Positions 28,406 through 38,064 are shown, numbered from the stretch's first letter. The stretch: DNA of 64,000 nucleotides from Pseudomonas cedrina subsp. cedrina (GCF_001983175.1 NZ_MNPW01000002.1:434001-498000); one strand, 5' to 3'. The notes: generated by a model not told the origin, from the letters alone. Numbers and translations are program-made.

Positions 28406-29085
28406 GGCTCCAGGGGCGCGACCATCAGGCCGGCTTCAAGGCGGATCAGGCGTCGGCAACGGTGGGCCAGGCGCTCGTCGTGGGTGACCAGAACCAGGGT
28501 CGTGCCGTTTTCTTTGTTGAGTTCGAACAGCAGGTCGCTGATGCGCTCGCCGGTGTGGCTGTCGAGGTTGCCGGTGGGTTCATCGGCAAACAGCACGTCC
28601 GGCTCGGCGGCAAAGGCGCGGGCAATCGCCACCCGTTGCTGCTCGCCACCGGAGAGTTGGCGCGGCGAGTGGGTCAGGCGCTGGCCCAGGCCTACGCGTT
28701 CGAGCAGGTGCCGGGCACGCTCGCGGGCGTCCTTGCGGCCATCCAGCTCCAGCGGCAACATCACGTTTTCCAGGGCGTTGAGGCTGTCGAGCAGTTGGAA
28801 CGATTGGAATACAAAGCCTACGTGTTCGGCGCGAATGCGCGCGCGTTGGTCTTCGTCGAGGGTGCTCAGGGCCTGGCCGGCGAGGGTGACCTCACCGCTG
28901 CTGGGCAGGTCGAGTCCGGCCAGCAGGCCCAGCAGGGTGGATTTGCCGGAACCGGAACTGCCGACGATAGCCAGGCTATCGCCCTTGTTCAGTTCCAGGC
29001 TCAGTTCGTGCAGGATAGTCAGTTCACCTTCCGCGCTGGGAACCACTTTGCTAAGGTTCCGCGCGGTGAGAATGCTTGCGCCCAT
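28402..29085 (-). CDS. ABC transporter ATP-binding protein, YbbA-like
   Basis: The 227-aa ATPase of the LolD/YbbA group has all motifs: Walker [11 protein letters not shown]-loop FQSFQ, signature LSGGEQQR, Walker [13 protein letters not shown] and switch His in LVTHD. It pairs with the overlapping downstream permease. The start at ATG 29085 ([11 protein letters not shown]) fits the family. The reading frame stays open far upstream through tesA, but that part is antisense to tesA. Only 10 bp separate this start from the divergent tesA start. Confidence 0.92.
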   Translation of the reverse strand: MGASILTARNLSKVVPSAEGELTILHELSLELNKGDSLAIVGSSGSGKSTLLGLLAGLDLPSSGEVTLAGQALSTLDEDQRARIRAEHVGFVFQSFQLLDSLNALENVMLPLELDGRKDARERARHLLERVGLGQRLTHSPRQLSGGEQQRVAIARAFAAEPDVLFADEPTGNLDSHTGERISDLLFELNKENGTTLVLVTHDERLAHRCRRLIRLEAGLMVAPLEP

Positions 29086-29095
29086 GGAGAATCCG

Positions 29096-29701
29096 ATGCG
29101 AATGTGGTTTTTGAGTGCTGGCCTGGCCTTGATGTGCATGGCCCAGAACGCAGCGGCGGGTACAGTCCTGATCGTTGGCGATAGTATCAGTGCCGGTTTC
29201 GGCCTGGATACCCGCAAAGGGTGGGTCGCCTTGCTGGAGCAACGGCTCAAGCAGGAAGGTTTCGACGATAAAGTGGTGAATGCGTCCATCAGCGGCGACA
29301 CCAGTGCCGGAGGCCTCGCGCGGCTGCCGGCGGCGCTTGCAGAGCATAAGCCGGACGTCGTGGTCATCGAGTTGGGCGGCAATGACGGCTTGCGCGGGCA
29401 GCCCCCTGCGCAATTGAAACAAAATCTTGCGTCGATGATTGACCAGTCCAAGGCCGGCGGTGCCAAGGTGTTGCTGTTGGGCATGCAGTTGCCGCCCAAT
29501 TACGGCCCGCGATACACCACGGCGTTTGCCGAAGTCTTCGGCGAGTTGGCCAAGGAAAAAAACGTCCCGCTGGTGCCGTTTTTCCTTGAGGGCGTGGGCG
29601 GGCGTCCCGACATGATGCAGGCCGATCAACTGCACCCGGCGGTCGGCGCCCAGGGCAAGTTGCTGGAAAATGTCTGGCCGACGCTCAAACCGCTGCTTTG
29701 A
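29096..29701 (+). CDS. tesA: Multifunctional acyl-CoA thioesterase I / arylesterase TesA
   Basis: TesA is a periplasmic GDSL hydrolase acting on acyl-CoA, aryl esters and lysophospholipids. The 201-aa protein has a signal peptide ([21 protein letters not shown]). SGNH block [10 protein letters not shown] holds the nucleophile Ser; block III is GGNDGLRG, and block V DQLHPAVG holds the catalytic Asp and His. ATG 29096 has GGAGA upstream. It is divergent from the YbbA-like gene with a 10-bp gap, so its promoter must lie inside that gene. Confidence 0.94.
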   Translation: MRMWFLSAGLALMCMAQNAAAGTVLIVGDSISAGFGLDTRKGWVALLEQRLKQEGFDDKVVNASISGDTSAGGLARLPAALAEHKPDVVVIELGGNDGLRGQPPAQLKQNLASMIDQSKAGGAKVLLLGMQLPPNYGPRYTTAFAEVFGELAKEKNVPLVPFFLEGVGGRPDMMQADQLHPAVGAQGKLLENVWPTLKPLL

Positions 29702-29759
29702 CGCTTTTCTACCGGCAGGCTTTCGGCTAAGGTGGCGCCCCCCCGATTTGGAGCCCCTG

Positions 29760-30053
29760 ATGTCGCGTCCTGCCTGGTCCCTGTTTAACTACCAACTGAT
29801 CGAGCCGGACGAGCAGCTGGATCTGTTCGCCTGCCAGGAAGTGCGGGTGCATCTGGTGGCGCGTCAATTGGAACTTGGCGGCTCCATCGATCGCACGCTG
29901 TGCGGCACGCTACTGCCAGCGCAGCCACGTTGGTCGCGGGTGGACCGTTCGATTTTCCAGGACCAGCGCCTGTGCCCGCTGTGCCGGGCCATCCTGGAAT
30001 CCCAGAAGCGCGGCACGCCGCCGATCTGGCCGGAGCTGCGTTTCGAACTCTAG
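29760..30053 (+). CDS. Conserved small protein of unknown function
   Basis: The 97-aa soluble protein has a CPLC pair near residue 80 (LCPLCRAIL) and no signal peptide. It could bind a metal, but only one CxxC is present. I recognise no named family. It lies 58 bp after tesA and upstream of the L,D-transpeptidase, as in P. aeruginosa (PA2855 position, from memory). ATG 29760 (MSRPAWSL) is chosen; upstream in-frame sequence overlaps the end of tesA. Confidence 0.7.
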   Translation: MSRPAWSLFNYQLIEPDEQLDLFACQEVRVHLVARQLELGGSIDRTLCGTLLPAQPRWSRVDRSIFQDQRLCPLCRAILESQKRGTPPIWPELRFEL

Positions 30054-30138
30054 GGCGGCGACAAGCTTGCAGCTAGAGGTTCGCTTCACGTATACAATCG
30101 ATTTTTACCTACCCGTCGTTCTGCGAAGGATTACCCGG

Positions 30139-31104
30139 ATGTTGTCGCGCCTTTCCGTCGTCACCTGCTGCCTGTCTCTCGCTGCACTCTGTGCGGCCGG
30201 TTCCGCATCAGCCCTGCAGTTGCCCTTGCCACCACCGGGTGAAGACATCGTCGGCCAGGTCCAGGTGATCAAGGCCAAGTACGAAGACACCTTTGCCGAC
30301 CTGGGCACCACCTACGACCTGGGTTATTCGGAGATGGTCGCGGCCAACCCGGGCGTGGATGCCTGGCTGCCGGGGGCGGGCACCGAGATCGTGCTGCCGA
30401 CGCGTTTCATCCTGCCGCCGGGGCCGCGCGAAGGTATCGTGATCAACCTGGCGGAGTACCGGCTCTACTATTACCCCAAGGGCCAGAACGTGGTCTACAC
30501 CTTCCCGTTGGGGATCGGTCGTGAAGGCTGGGGTTCGCCTATCGCCCACACCAGCATTATCGCCAAGACACCCAACCCGACCTGGACCCCGCCGGCCTCG
30601 ATCAAGGCCGAGCACGCCGCCAACGGCGATCCGCTGCCCAATGTGGTGCCCGCCGGCCCGGACAACCCGTTGGGCCCGTTCAAGTTCACCCTGGGTACGC
30701 CGGGTTACCTGATCCACGGCTCCAATGCCAAGTTCGGCATCGGCACGCGCACCAGCCATGGCTGCTTCCGCATGTTCAACAACAACGTGCTGGAGATGGC
30801 CAGCATGGTGCCGGTGGGCACATCGGTGCGCATCATCAACGATGCCTACAAGTTCGGCAGCAGCGGCGGCAAGGTTTACCTGGAAGCGCATACGCCGTTG
30901 AACGATGACGGCACGCCGTCGGTGGTCGACAAGCACACGGCGGTGATCAACGCCTTGCTCAAGCGTGAAGACCTGGCCAATCAATTGCGGGTCAACTGGG
31001 ACCAGGTGCGTGACGTCGTCGCGGCGGAAGACGGCTTGCCCACGGAAATCGGCGTACCTGGTGCAGCCTCGGTAGCCGCAAGCGCGCCCTTGGATCCTCT
31101 GTAG
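30139..31104 (+). CDS. L,D-transpeptidase (YkuD domain)
   Basis: The 321-aa periplasmic protein is an ErfK/YbiS-type L,D-transpeptidase. A signal peptide covers residues 1-25. A LysM-like segment (EDTFADLGTTYDLGYSEMVAANPGVD) follows, then the YkuD domain with HGSNAKFGIGTRTSHGCFRM, which contains the catalytic Cys. Such enzymes make 3-3 cross-links or attach Braun-type lipoprotein to peptidoglycan. The next gene across a REPIN is oprI, a Braun-like lipoprotein, so anchoring OprI is a reasonable inference. ATG 30139 is preceded by GAAGGA. Confidence 0.92.
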   Translation: MLSRLSVVTCCLSLAALCAAGSASALQLPLPPPGEDIVGQVQVIKAKYEDTFADLGTTYDLGYSEMVAANPGVDAWLPGAGTEIVLPTRFILPPGPREGIVINLAEYRLYYYPKGQNVVYTFPLGIGREGWGSPIAHTSIIAKTPNPTWTPPASIKAEHAANGDPLPNVVPAGPDNPLGPFKFTLGTPGYLIHGSNAKFGIGTRTSHGCFRMFNNNVLEMASMVPVGTSVRIINDAYKFGSSGGKVYLEAHTPLNDDGTPSVVDKHTAVINALLKREDLANQLRVNWDQVRDVVAAEDGLPTEIGVPGAASVAASAPLDPL

Positions 31105-31131
31105 GCGCGTGGGCGTTAAGCGCAGATCCCC

Positions 31132-31220
31132 TGTGGGAGCGGGCTTGCCCGCGAAGACGGCAGCCGGCAAACATTGATCTTGACTGGCCCACCGCTATCG
31201 CGAGCAAGCCCGCTCCCACA
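31132..31220. repeat. REPIN between the L,D-transpeptidase gene and oprI
   Basis: Inverted arms at 31132-31154 (tgtgggagcgggcttgcccg...) and 31198-31220, with a 43-bp spacer, lie between convergent genes. Confidence 0.88.
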
Positions 31221-31234
31221 AGGAATCGCGGGCA

Positions 31235-31267
31235 ATAAAAAAGCCGACCCATAAATGGATCGGCTTG
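31235..31267 (-). terminator. Rho-independent terminator of oprI
   Basis: On the minus strand, AAGCCGAtCCATttATGGgTCGGCTT is followed by a T tract. It starts about 20 bp after the oprI stop. Confidence 0.9.
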
Positions 31268-31287
31268 ATAACAACCCCGAAGGATTA

Positions 31288-31539
31288 TTACTTGCGGCTA
31301 GCTTTTTCAAGCATACGCAGGGCGCGCTCGTTAGCTTCGTCAGCAGTCTGTTGTGCTTTTTGAGCAGCAGCCAGCGCTTCATCAGCTTTACGGTAGGCTT
31401 CGTCTGCACGAGCCTGGGAGCGAGCTGCTGCGTCTTCAGTTGCAGTCAGACGTGCTTCGGTTTCTTTGGAGACGCTGCTGCAACCGGTAGCCAGAACTGC
31501 GGCCAGAGCCAGTGCAGAGAATTTCAGAACGTTGTTCAT
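31288..31539 (-). CDS. oprI: Major outer-membrane lipoprotein OprI
   Basis: OprI is the Pseudomonas Braun-type lipoprotein. The 83-aa precursor has a lipobox ATGC (Cys near residue 20) and a heptad-repeat helix rich in Ala ([20 protein letters not shown]...). It ends with the C-terminal ASRK, whose Lys can be linked to peptidoglycan. ATG 31539 (MNNVLKF) has AAGGGGAA upstream. The length of 83 aa is exactly as expected. It should be very highly expressed, consistent with its strong terminator. Confidence 0.97.
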   Translation of the reverse strand: MNNVLKFSALALAAVLATGCSSVSKETEARLTATEDAAARSQARADEAYRKADEALAAAQKAQQTADEANERALRMLEKASRK

Positions 31540-31620
31540 CGTGTTCCCCTTCAAGGACTTTCTATTAGATGACTAGTTCGCCCAGAGTGGGCTAATAGCC
31601 GGCGTACATACTACCCATTA

Positions 31621-31649
31621 CTTGTAGTAAGTAAACTGACGTAGCGCAA
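31621..31649 (-). promoter_or_regulatory. Candidate sigma-70 promoter of oprI
   Basis: On the minus strand, TTGCGC (31649-31644) and TACAAG (31626-31621) are separated by 17 bp. They lie about 80 bp upstream of the oprI start. The hexamers are only moderate matches, so the assignment is tentative. Confidence 0.35.
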
Positions 31650-32152
31650 GAAGTAAAAAAAATTCTTGCAGCGCATCTTTTTTGGCTAACCTTTTGGAGG
31701 TTTGTATAAAAACCGTCCAATTTTTTTCAATCGGGTGCGCATTGGATCCAGCCTGAGAAGGCCGGCCCGCATGCCTCAGGCCCTGCCGGCAGATGAAATC
31801 TTATATATCCACGCCGACACTTACGTTCCGCTTGGCTCTACCTGGGCCAGCATCTTTTGCGCATGTAGAGGTGACTTTAAGAGCGCGAGTTCGTCTCAAG
31901 GTTCAACTGCCGGCAATGTTCAGGCTTTCGATCCTCGGTTGATCGGGAGCCCTTTCTATATCCGCCATCGGCAGGGATGACGAGCGCGCCTTGAGCAATC
32001 GCAGGATTGGTGCCTACTATTCCCTACGTGCTGGCTGTGAGCGCTCAGGGTTTTCTCGCTGTCGAAACCGGCACGGGGTGGCGTAGATGTTCCTTCGCCG
32101 GAAAAACATCGGTAAGGTAGGGGTCAGAATCCAAGACCCGCGAGGAGTAGTG
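31650..32152. other. Gene-poor region between oprI and the GNAT gene
   Basis: About 500 bp hold no convincing gene. A 93-codon frame at 31702-31980 has no family resemblance and odd composition, and I do not call it. There is a short inverted repeat GCAAGAA...TTCTTGC at 31646-31669, followed by a T-rich run near 31676-31683. The stretch could hold a small RNA or remnants. Confidence 0.45.
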
Positions 32153-32434
32153 ATGAGCGAGGCGTTGTCCATCCACCATGACCAGGCTGGTCATCAGTTC
32201 GAGACCAATGTGGACGGTCATCGTGCCTATCTGACCTACATGGACCTCGGCAAACAGACCCTGGATATCTATCGGACCTTCGTGCCCAACGCACTGCGGG
32301 GTCGTGGTATCGCGGCGGCATTGACCGAAGAGGCCCTTAAATTCGCCGAAGAGTCAGGCTACACGGTGATCCCGTCCTGCTCCTACGTCGAACGCTACAT
32401 GGAGCGCCACCAGCGCCATGCCGCGAAGCTGTAA
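32153..32434 (+). CDS. GNAT family N-acetyltransferase (short, YjdJ-like)
   Basis: The 93-aa protein is a minimal GNAT fold. The acetyl-CoA loop is present as FVPNALRGRGIAAALTEEAL, followed by a helix and PSCSYVERYMERH. This short form (COG2388-like) is widespread and its acceptor is unknown. ATG 32153 has GAGGAG upstream. A bidirectional terminator separates it from the DAHP synthase gene. Confidence 0.88.
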   Translation: MSEALSIHHDQAGHQFETNVDGHRAYLTYMDLGKQTLDIYRTFVPNALRGRGIAAALTEEALKFAEESGYTVIPSCSYVERYMERHQRHAAKL

Positions 32435-32450
32435 GCACTCATGACAGAAT

Positions 32451-32482
32451 AAAAAAAACGCCGGGCTCAGCCCGGCGTTTTT
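32451..32482. terminator. Bidirectional terminator
   Basis: AACGCCGGGC-TCA-GCCCGGCGTT is flanked by an A run on the left and a T run on the right, so it can serve both convergent genes. Confidence 0.9.
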
Positions 32483-32500
32483 GTGTGCGCAATTTAAAAC

Positions 32501-33577
32501 TCAGGTGCGCTTGCGCTTGGGCAATACGTCCTTGAGCTTGGCATGCATGCTGCGCAGGGTGTTTTCGGTGGCGGACCAGTCGATGCAGGCATCGGTGATC
32601 GACACGCCGTACTGCAAGTCGGCCAGGTCTTTTGGAATCGCCTGGCAGCCCCAGTTCAGGTGGCTCTCGACCATCAGGCCGATGATCGACTGGTTGCCTT
32701 CCAGGATCTGGTTGGCGACGTTTTCCATCACCAGCGGCTGCAGGGCCGGGTCCTTGTTGGAGTTGGCGTGGCTGCAGTCGACCATGATGTTCGGTTTGAT
32801 TTTGGCCTTGTTCAGTGCCTGCTCGCACAGCGCAACGCTGACCGAATCATAGTTGGGCTTGCCGTTGCCGCCGCGCAGCACCACGTGGCCGTAGGCGTTG
32901 CCCTTGGTGGTGACGATGGACACGCCACCTTCCTGGTTGATCCCCAGGAAACGGTGCGGGCTGGAGACCGACTGCAGCGCGTTGATCGCCACGGTCAGGC
33001 CGCCGTCGGTGCCGTTCTTGAACCCGACCGCCGAGGACAGGCCGGATGCCATTTCACGGTGGGTCTGGGATTCGGTGGTGCGTGCACCGATGGCCGACCA
33101 GCTGATCAGGTCCTGCAGGTACTGCGGGGAGATCGGGTCCAGCGCTTCGGTGGCGGTGGGCAGGCCCATTTCAGCCAGGTCCAGCAGTAGCTTGCGACCG
33201 ATGTGCAGGCCGTCCTGGATCTTGAACGAGTCATCCAGGTAGGGGTCGTTGATCAAGCCTTTCCAGCCGACGGTGGTACGCGGTTTTTCGAAATAGACGC
33301 GCATCACCAGGTACAAGGTGTCGGACACTTCCGCCGCCAGCACCTTGAGGCGCTCGGCGTACTCGTGGGCAGCCTTGAGGTCGTGGATCGAGCAAGGCCC
33401 GATAACGACAAACAGGCGGTGGTCGGTGCCGTCGAGAATGTCACGGATGACTTCGCGGCCCTTGGTGACGGTCTGCAGGGCAGCGTCGCTCAAAGGGATT
33501 TCGCGCTTGAGCTGATCGGGTGTGATCAGGGTCTCGTTGGATTCGACGTTTAGGTCATTGATCGGTAAATCAGCCAT
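32501..33577 (-). CDS. 3-deoxy-7-phosphoheptulonate synthase, class I
   Basis: This enzyme condenses PEP and erythrose 4-phosphate in the first step of the shikimate pathway. The 358-aa protein is of the AroF/AroG/AroH type. It shows GPCSIHD, RVYFEKPRTTVGWKGL, GARTTESQTHREMASG and the metal site VDCSHANSNK. The feedback specificity cannot be read with confidence. ATG 33577 (MADLPIN) is chosen; the frame continues upstream in unlikely sequence. An unrelated class II enzyme is encoded at 47751-49100. In P. aeruginosa this corresponds to PA1750, from memory. Confidence 0.94.
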   Translation of the reverse strand: MADLPINDLNVESNETLITPDQLKREIPLSDAALQTVTKGREVIRDILDGTDHRLFVVIGPCSIHDLKAAHEYAERLKVLAAEVSDTLYLVMRVYFEKPRTTVGWKGLINDPYLDDSFKIQDGLHIGRKLLLDLAEMGLPTATEALDPISPQYLQDLISWSAIGARTTESQTHREMASGLSSAVGFKNGTDGGLTVAINALQSVSSPHRFLGINQEGGVSIVTTKGNAYGHVVLRGGNGKPNYDSVSVALCEQALNKAKIKPNIMVDCSHANSNKDPALQPLVMENVANQILEGNQSIIGLMVESHLNWGCQAIPKDLADLQYGVSITDACIDWSATENTLRSMHAKLKDVLPKRKRT

Positions 33578-33708
33578 CGTGTTACTCGTCAGGGTCACGG
33601 GTGCCGGCCGCCAGCTATCCCCGTGCGGCGGAGCACAGCATGATTTGGATGCAGGGGGGAGGAACCTTAGCGCGTAACACCGGCCCGCGACAATGGGCAA
33701 AGCCCGCT

Positions 33709-34143
33709 TTAATCCAGCGCTGGCGCCACAAAGGCCTCATGGGAGAACTCACTGGCATGGCGCGATACCCACTCGCGGGCCAGGGCCTCGAGTTGCTCGG
33801 GAGTCGGCTCGGCGTCTTCGTGCTGGCGACAATAGCGCTCTATCCGGCATGCTTGCTCACCCATTCGCGCACCGAACAGCGCATGGTCATCGGTAAACGA
33901 GACACCGACGCGGTAGCCGTCTTGCACCTTGCGGCACCACGCCACGTAGCCCGGATAACGCGCGCCGGCGCCCAGGGAAGGGATGTGCAGTTCAACCGCC
34001 GTGCCCTCACGCCAGGCGCGCGGCCAATTGCACGCGACGCCGCCCAGGCCGATAGTATGCAGGCGTTGGCGGGGTAAGGCGGGAGCGGGGCGTTGGGTCA
34101 ACAAGACAGCGACATCATCAGGGTGAGGTAGAAAACGACCCAT
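33709..34143 (-). CDS. PilZ domain-containing protein with degenerate motif
   Basis: The 144-aa protein resembles PilZ-domain proteins (strand-rich middle, WREGTAVELHIPSLGAGARYPGYVAWCRKVQDGYRVGVSF). The usual c-di-GMP-binding [DN]xSxxG reads T-I-G-L-G-G, and the upstream Arg pattern is reduced to PRQRL. Binding of c-di-GMP is therefore uncertain. A C-terminal helix region of about 45 residues is extra. ATG 34143 has GGAG upstream; a GTG at 34149 is possible. It is head-to-head with the thioredoxin-like gene. Confidence 0.72.
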   Translation of the reverse strand: MGRFLPHPDDVAVLLTQRPAPALPRQRLHTIGLGGVACNWPRAWREGTAVELHIPSLGAGARYPGYVAWCRKVQDGYRVGVSFTDDHALFGARMGEQACRIERYCRQHEDAEPTPEQLEALAREWVSRHASEFSHEAFVAPALD

Positions 34144-34192
34144 GTACACGGACTCCGAGCACCGTTCAATTCATGGCGGTGGCAGCAGTAGA

Positions 34193-34528
34193 GTGAAGCA
34201 TCTGGAATTGACCGACCTGGATATTGACCAGCAATTGCTGGGATTTCCAGGCATTTCGCTCGTCGTATTTACCAGCGTGGGGTGTTCCAGTTGCCGTTGG
34301 GCACGCCAGCATTTACCGGGCTGGCCGTTGCCGGTGGACCGCGTGTGCTGGGTGGATGCCGGCCACAACGGCGGTGCGGTCGAACGCTACCAGATCTTTC
34401 ATTTGCCGGCGTTGTTCGTGGTGTGCGAGGGTCAATTCCTCGGGCAATTACAGACGCGTCTTACTTCTTCTGACCTGTCTGAGGCCATTAACCTAGCGCT
34501 TACCCGTACGCCAGAGGATCTGCCATGA
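34193..34528 (+). CDS. Thioredoxin-like protein
   Basis: The 111-aa protein has a thioredoxin fold pattern with active-site CSSC (VVFTSVGCSSCRWAR) and a cis-Pro loop at LPALFVV. It is likely a cytoplasmic thiol-disulfide protein. I prefer GTG 34193 (M-KHLELTDLD); ATG 34142 adds 17 residues that look non-conserved, and its codon overlaps the divergent PilZ start. The stop overlaps the next start by 4 bp (ATGA), so it is coupled to the PanE-like gene. Confidence 0.78.
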   Translation: MKHLELTDLDIDQQLLGFPGISLVVFTSVGCSSCRWARQHLPGWPLPVDRVCWVDAGHNGGAVERYQIFHLPALFVVCEGQFLGQLQTRLTSSDLSEAINLALTRTPEDLP

Positions 34529-35478
34529 CCGCACAATCACCCCGTATTGGTATCATCGGCACCGGTGCCATCGGTGGGTTCTACGGTGTAATGCTGGCGC
34601 GTGCCGGGTTCGATGTGCACTTCCTGTTGCGCAGTGAATACGCGGCGGTCAGCGAACACGGCCTGTACGTCAACAGCACCGTGCATGGCGCCTTGCACCT
34701 GCACCCGGTGCAGGCCTATGCCCGCGCCGCCGATATGCCGCCCTGCGACTGGTTGCTGGTGGGCACCAAGTCGACCGGAAATGTCGAACTGGCCCCGACC
34801 CTTGCCCAGGTCGCGGCGCCGGATGCCAAGGTGGTGTTGCTGCAAAACGGCCTCGATGTGGAAGACAGCTTGCGTGAACACCTGCCCGCTTCGCTGCACC
34901 TGCTGGGCGGGCTGTGCTATATCGGCGTGCACCGTTGCGCGCCCGGCGTTGTCGAGCATCAGGCGCTGGGCCGGGTCAACCTGGGTTATCACAGTGGCAC
35001 GGCGGCCAACGATGAAACCCGGCAGAAGGCGATTGTCGAAGCCGGCGCCGCGTTGTTTCATCAGGCCGGTATCGAATCCGAAGCCATGGTCAATGTGCAT
35101 CAGGCAAGGTGGCACAAACTGGTGTGGAACGTGCCCTTCAACGGGCTCTCGGTATTATTGGGCACCGGCACCACGGCGCTGATGGCGGACGAATCCAGCT
35201 GTGAGCTGATCCGGGCGCTGATGGCCGAAGTCATCAAGGGCGCGCACGCCTGCGGCCATGAAATCCCCAAGAGTTACGCCGAGCAGATGTTCACCATGAC
35301 CCAGACCATGGCCGACTACCTGCCCAGCATGTACCACGACCACGTGCATAAACGCCCACTGGAATTGGCGGCGATCTACGCCCGGCCACTGGCCGCCGCA
35401 AAAGCCGCGGGGTGTGAACTGCCGCGGATGCAAGCGCTCTACCAAGCCTTGAGTTTTATTGATCGGCATAATCGCTGA
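34525..35478 (+). CDS. 2-dehydropantoate 2-reductase-like protein
   Basis: The 317-aa protein belongs to the ApbA/PanE family. It has an N-terminal NAD(P)-binding GTGAIGGFYG and the central motif KSTGNVEL near residue 85. The C-terminal helical domain contains KLVWNVPFNGLSVLLGTGTTALM, with the catalytic Lys. It would reduce ketopantoate to pantoate with NADPH. Pseudomonas genomes often carry several paralogues, so its role in coenzyme A synthesis is not certain. It is coupled to the thioredoxin-like gene and followed by the nucleotidase gene after 15 bp. Confidence 0.87.
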   Translation: MTAQSPRIGIIGTGAIGGFYGVMLARAGFDVHFLLRSEYAAVSEHGLYVNSTVHGALHLHPVQAYARAADMPPCDWLLVGTKSTGNVELAPTLAQVAAPDAKVVLLQNGLDVEDSLREHLPASLHLLGGLCYIGVHRCAPGVVEHQALGRVNLGYHSGTAANDETRQKAIVEAGAALFHQAGIESEAMVNVHQARWHKLVWNVPFNGLSVLLGTGTTALMADESSCELIRALMAEVIKGAHACGHEIPKSYAEQMFTMTQTMADYLPSMYHDHVHKRPLELAAIYARPLAAAKAAGCELPRMQALYQALSFIDRHNR

Positions 35479-35493
35479 GCCGAGGAGCAGAGC

Positions 35494-36399
35494 ATGGCAA
35501 AGGGGATGGGCGACAAATTGGTGCTGGCGATTTCATCGCGCGCGCTGTTCGACCTGAGTGAAAGTCACAAGGTGTACCTGGCCGAAGGCGTCGAGACCTA
35601 CCGCCAGTACCAGATCGAACACGAGGAGGAAATCCTCGAGCCCGGCGACGCGTTCCCGCTGGTCAAGAAACTGCTGAGCCTGAACGCCAGCCTGGGTCGT
35701 GCCCGGGTCGAGGTGGTGCTGGTGTCGCGCAACAGCGCTGATACTGGCTTGCGCGTGTTCAATTCGATCCAGCATTACGGCCTGGATATTTCCCGCGCCG
35801 CCTTCGTAGGCGGACGTAGTCCTTATCCTTATCTGGCCGCGTTTGGTTGCCATCTGTTCCTGTCGACCCATGCCGAAGATGTGCGCAGTGCACTCGACGC
35901 TGGCTTCGCGGCGGCGACGATTCTGTCAGGCGGTGCGCGCCGCGCCTGCAGCGGTGAACTGCGCATTGCCTTTGATGGCGATGCGGTGCTGTTTTCCGAT
36001 GAGTCGGAGCGCGTGTACCAGGCCGGCGGTCTGGAAGCGTTCCAGGCCAACGAGCGGGAGTCGGCGCGCCAGCCTTTGCACGGCGGTCCTTTCAAAGGTT
36101 TCCTGGCGGCGCTCAACCTGTTGCAGCGCGAATTTGCGGACGACGCCTGCCCGATCCGCACCGCCTTGGTCACGGCCCGATCGGCGCCGTCCCATGAGCG
36201 GGTGATTCGCACCCTGCGTGAATGGGATATCCGTCTGGACGAGTCGTTGTTCCTCGGCGGCCTGGAAAAATCCGCATTCCTGGAGGCGTTTGCCGCCGAT
36301 GTGTTTTTCGATGACCAGGCCGGGCATTGCGAAAAAGCCATGGAGTTTGTTGCCACCGGGCATGTGCCCCATGGCATCAGTAATGAGCTCAAGCGCTAA
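35494..36399 (+). CDS. 5'-nucleotidase (cN-I-like)
   Basis: The 301-aa cytoplasmic protein matches the bacterial relatives of cytosolic 5'-nucleotidase I. It starts KLVLAISSRALFDLSESHKVY, where the usual DxD is replaced by S-S-R at the first HAD motif, as in this family. Later motifs are RVEVVLVSRNSADTGLRVF and RIAFDGDAVLFSDESERVY, with the acidic site, and VFFDDQAGHCE near the C terminus. It would dephosphorylate nucleoside monophosphates. It follows the PanE-like gene on the same strand. Confidence 0.85.
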   Translation: MAKGMGDKLVLAISSRALFDLSESHKVYLAEGVETYRQYQIEHEEEILEPGDAFPLVKKLLSLNASLGRARVEVVLVSRNSADTGLRVFNSIQHYGLDISRAAFVGGRSPYPYLAAFGCHLFLSTHAEDVRSALDAGFAAATILSGGARRACSGELRIAFDGDAVLFSDESERVYQAGGLEAFQANERESARQPLHGGPFKGFLAALNLLQREFADDACPIRTALVTARSAPSHERVIRTLREWDIRLDESLFLGGLEKSAFLEAFAADVFFDDQAGHCEKAMEFVATGHVPHGISNELKR

Positions 36400-36472
36400 G
36401 TCAGTCGGATTCGCCGATGCGCTGCTAAGCTCATTTAATCTCCGCCATCCTGGCAGTTCCAGGGGGGGTTCC

Positions 36473-36973
36473 ATGATTCGTTCGATGCTGTACGCCACGG
36501 ACCTCGGCCTGTACGCGCCTTATGTGATGCAGCATGCGCTGGCGCTGGCCCGAACGTTCAAGGCGGACCTGTATGTGGTTCACGTGGTGGAGCCTATCGG
36601 GCTGTTCGCCGAATCGGTATTGCAGAGTTACCTCGATGAGAAAGCCCTGAGTGAATGGCAGAGCCAGGGCCTGACCACGGTGATGGCGACGATTGAACAA
36701 CGGGTGCTGGACAGTTTCAGGGAGGAGTTGGGGGAGGGCGAACAAGACTTGAAGTTGATCCGCTCGGTACGGGTGATCCAGGGCGACCCGTGCGAGGTGA
36801 TCCTCGACCAGTTGCGCAAATTGTCCGTGGACCTGCTGATCGTCGGCAGTCATAGCCAGGCAGCCGCGGCTGCAACACCCTTGGGACGTACCGCCGCGCG
36901 GGTGTTGCAGCTGTCTACGGTGCCGGTTTACCTGGTGCCTTCGCTGCAACGTTGCCGCAGTGATGACGTGTGA
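36473..36973 (+). CDS. Universal stress protein (UspA family)
   Basis: The 166-aa single Usp domain begins MIRSMLYATDLGLYAPYVMQ. It ends with the ATP-binding-type loop LLIVGSHSQAAAAATPLGRTAARVLQLSTVPVYLV, a somewhat altered form of GxxGxnxxxxxxGSvaxxvl. ATG 36473 has GGGGGG upstream. It precedes cysB by 104 bp, as PA1753 precedes PA1754 in P. aeruginosa (from memory). Confidence 0.87.
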   Translation: MIRSMLYATDLGLYAPYVMQHALALARTFKADLYVVHVVEPIGLFAESVLQSYLDEKALSEWQSQGLTTVMATIEQRVLDSFREELGEGEQDLKLIRSVRVIQGDPCEVILDQLRKLSVDLLIVGSHSQAAAAATPLGRTAARVLQLSTVPVYLVPSLQRCRSDDV

Positions 36974-37068
36974 GAGGCGAAAACGATAAAAAAGTTCTAG
37001 ATTTATCAATCGAACCTTTAATATAGTTATATACCGTCGCTGATACCCGTGGCGTCTATCTGCTTTGA

Positions 37069-38052
<984 letters not shown>

Positions 38053-38064
38053 GTATTGCTGACA

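Noticed and set aside
27722..29095. Long open frame on the plus strand continuous with tesA
   Set aside because: It is antisense to the well-supported ABC permease and ATPase genes, and only the part from 29096 has tesA similarity and a signal peptide.
28402..29499. Extended 365-codon form of the YbbA-like ATPase
   Set aside because: The extra 138 N-terminal residues are antisense to tesA and are not found in LolD/YbbA-type ATPases.
31702..31980. 93-codon plus-strand open frame near oprI
   Set aside because: No family resemblance, no convincing ribosome site and mixed composition. I treat the region as gene-poor.
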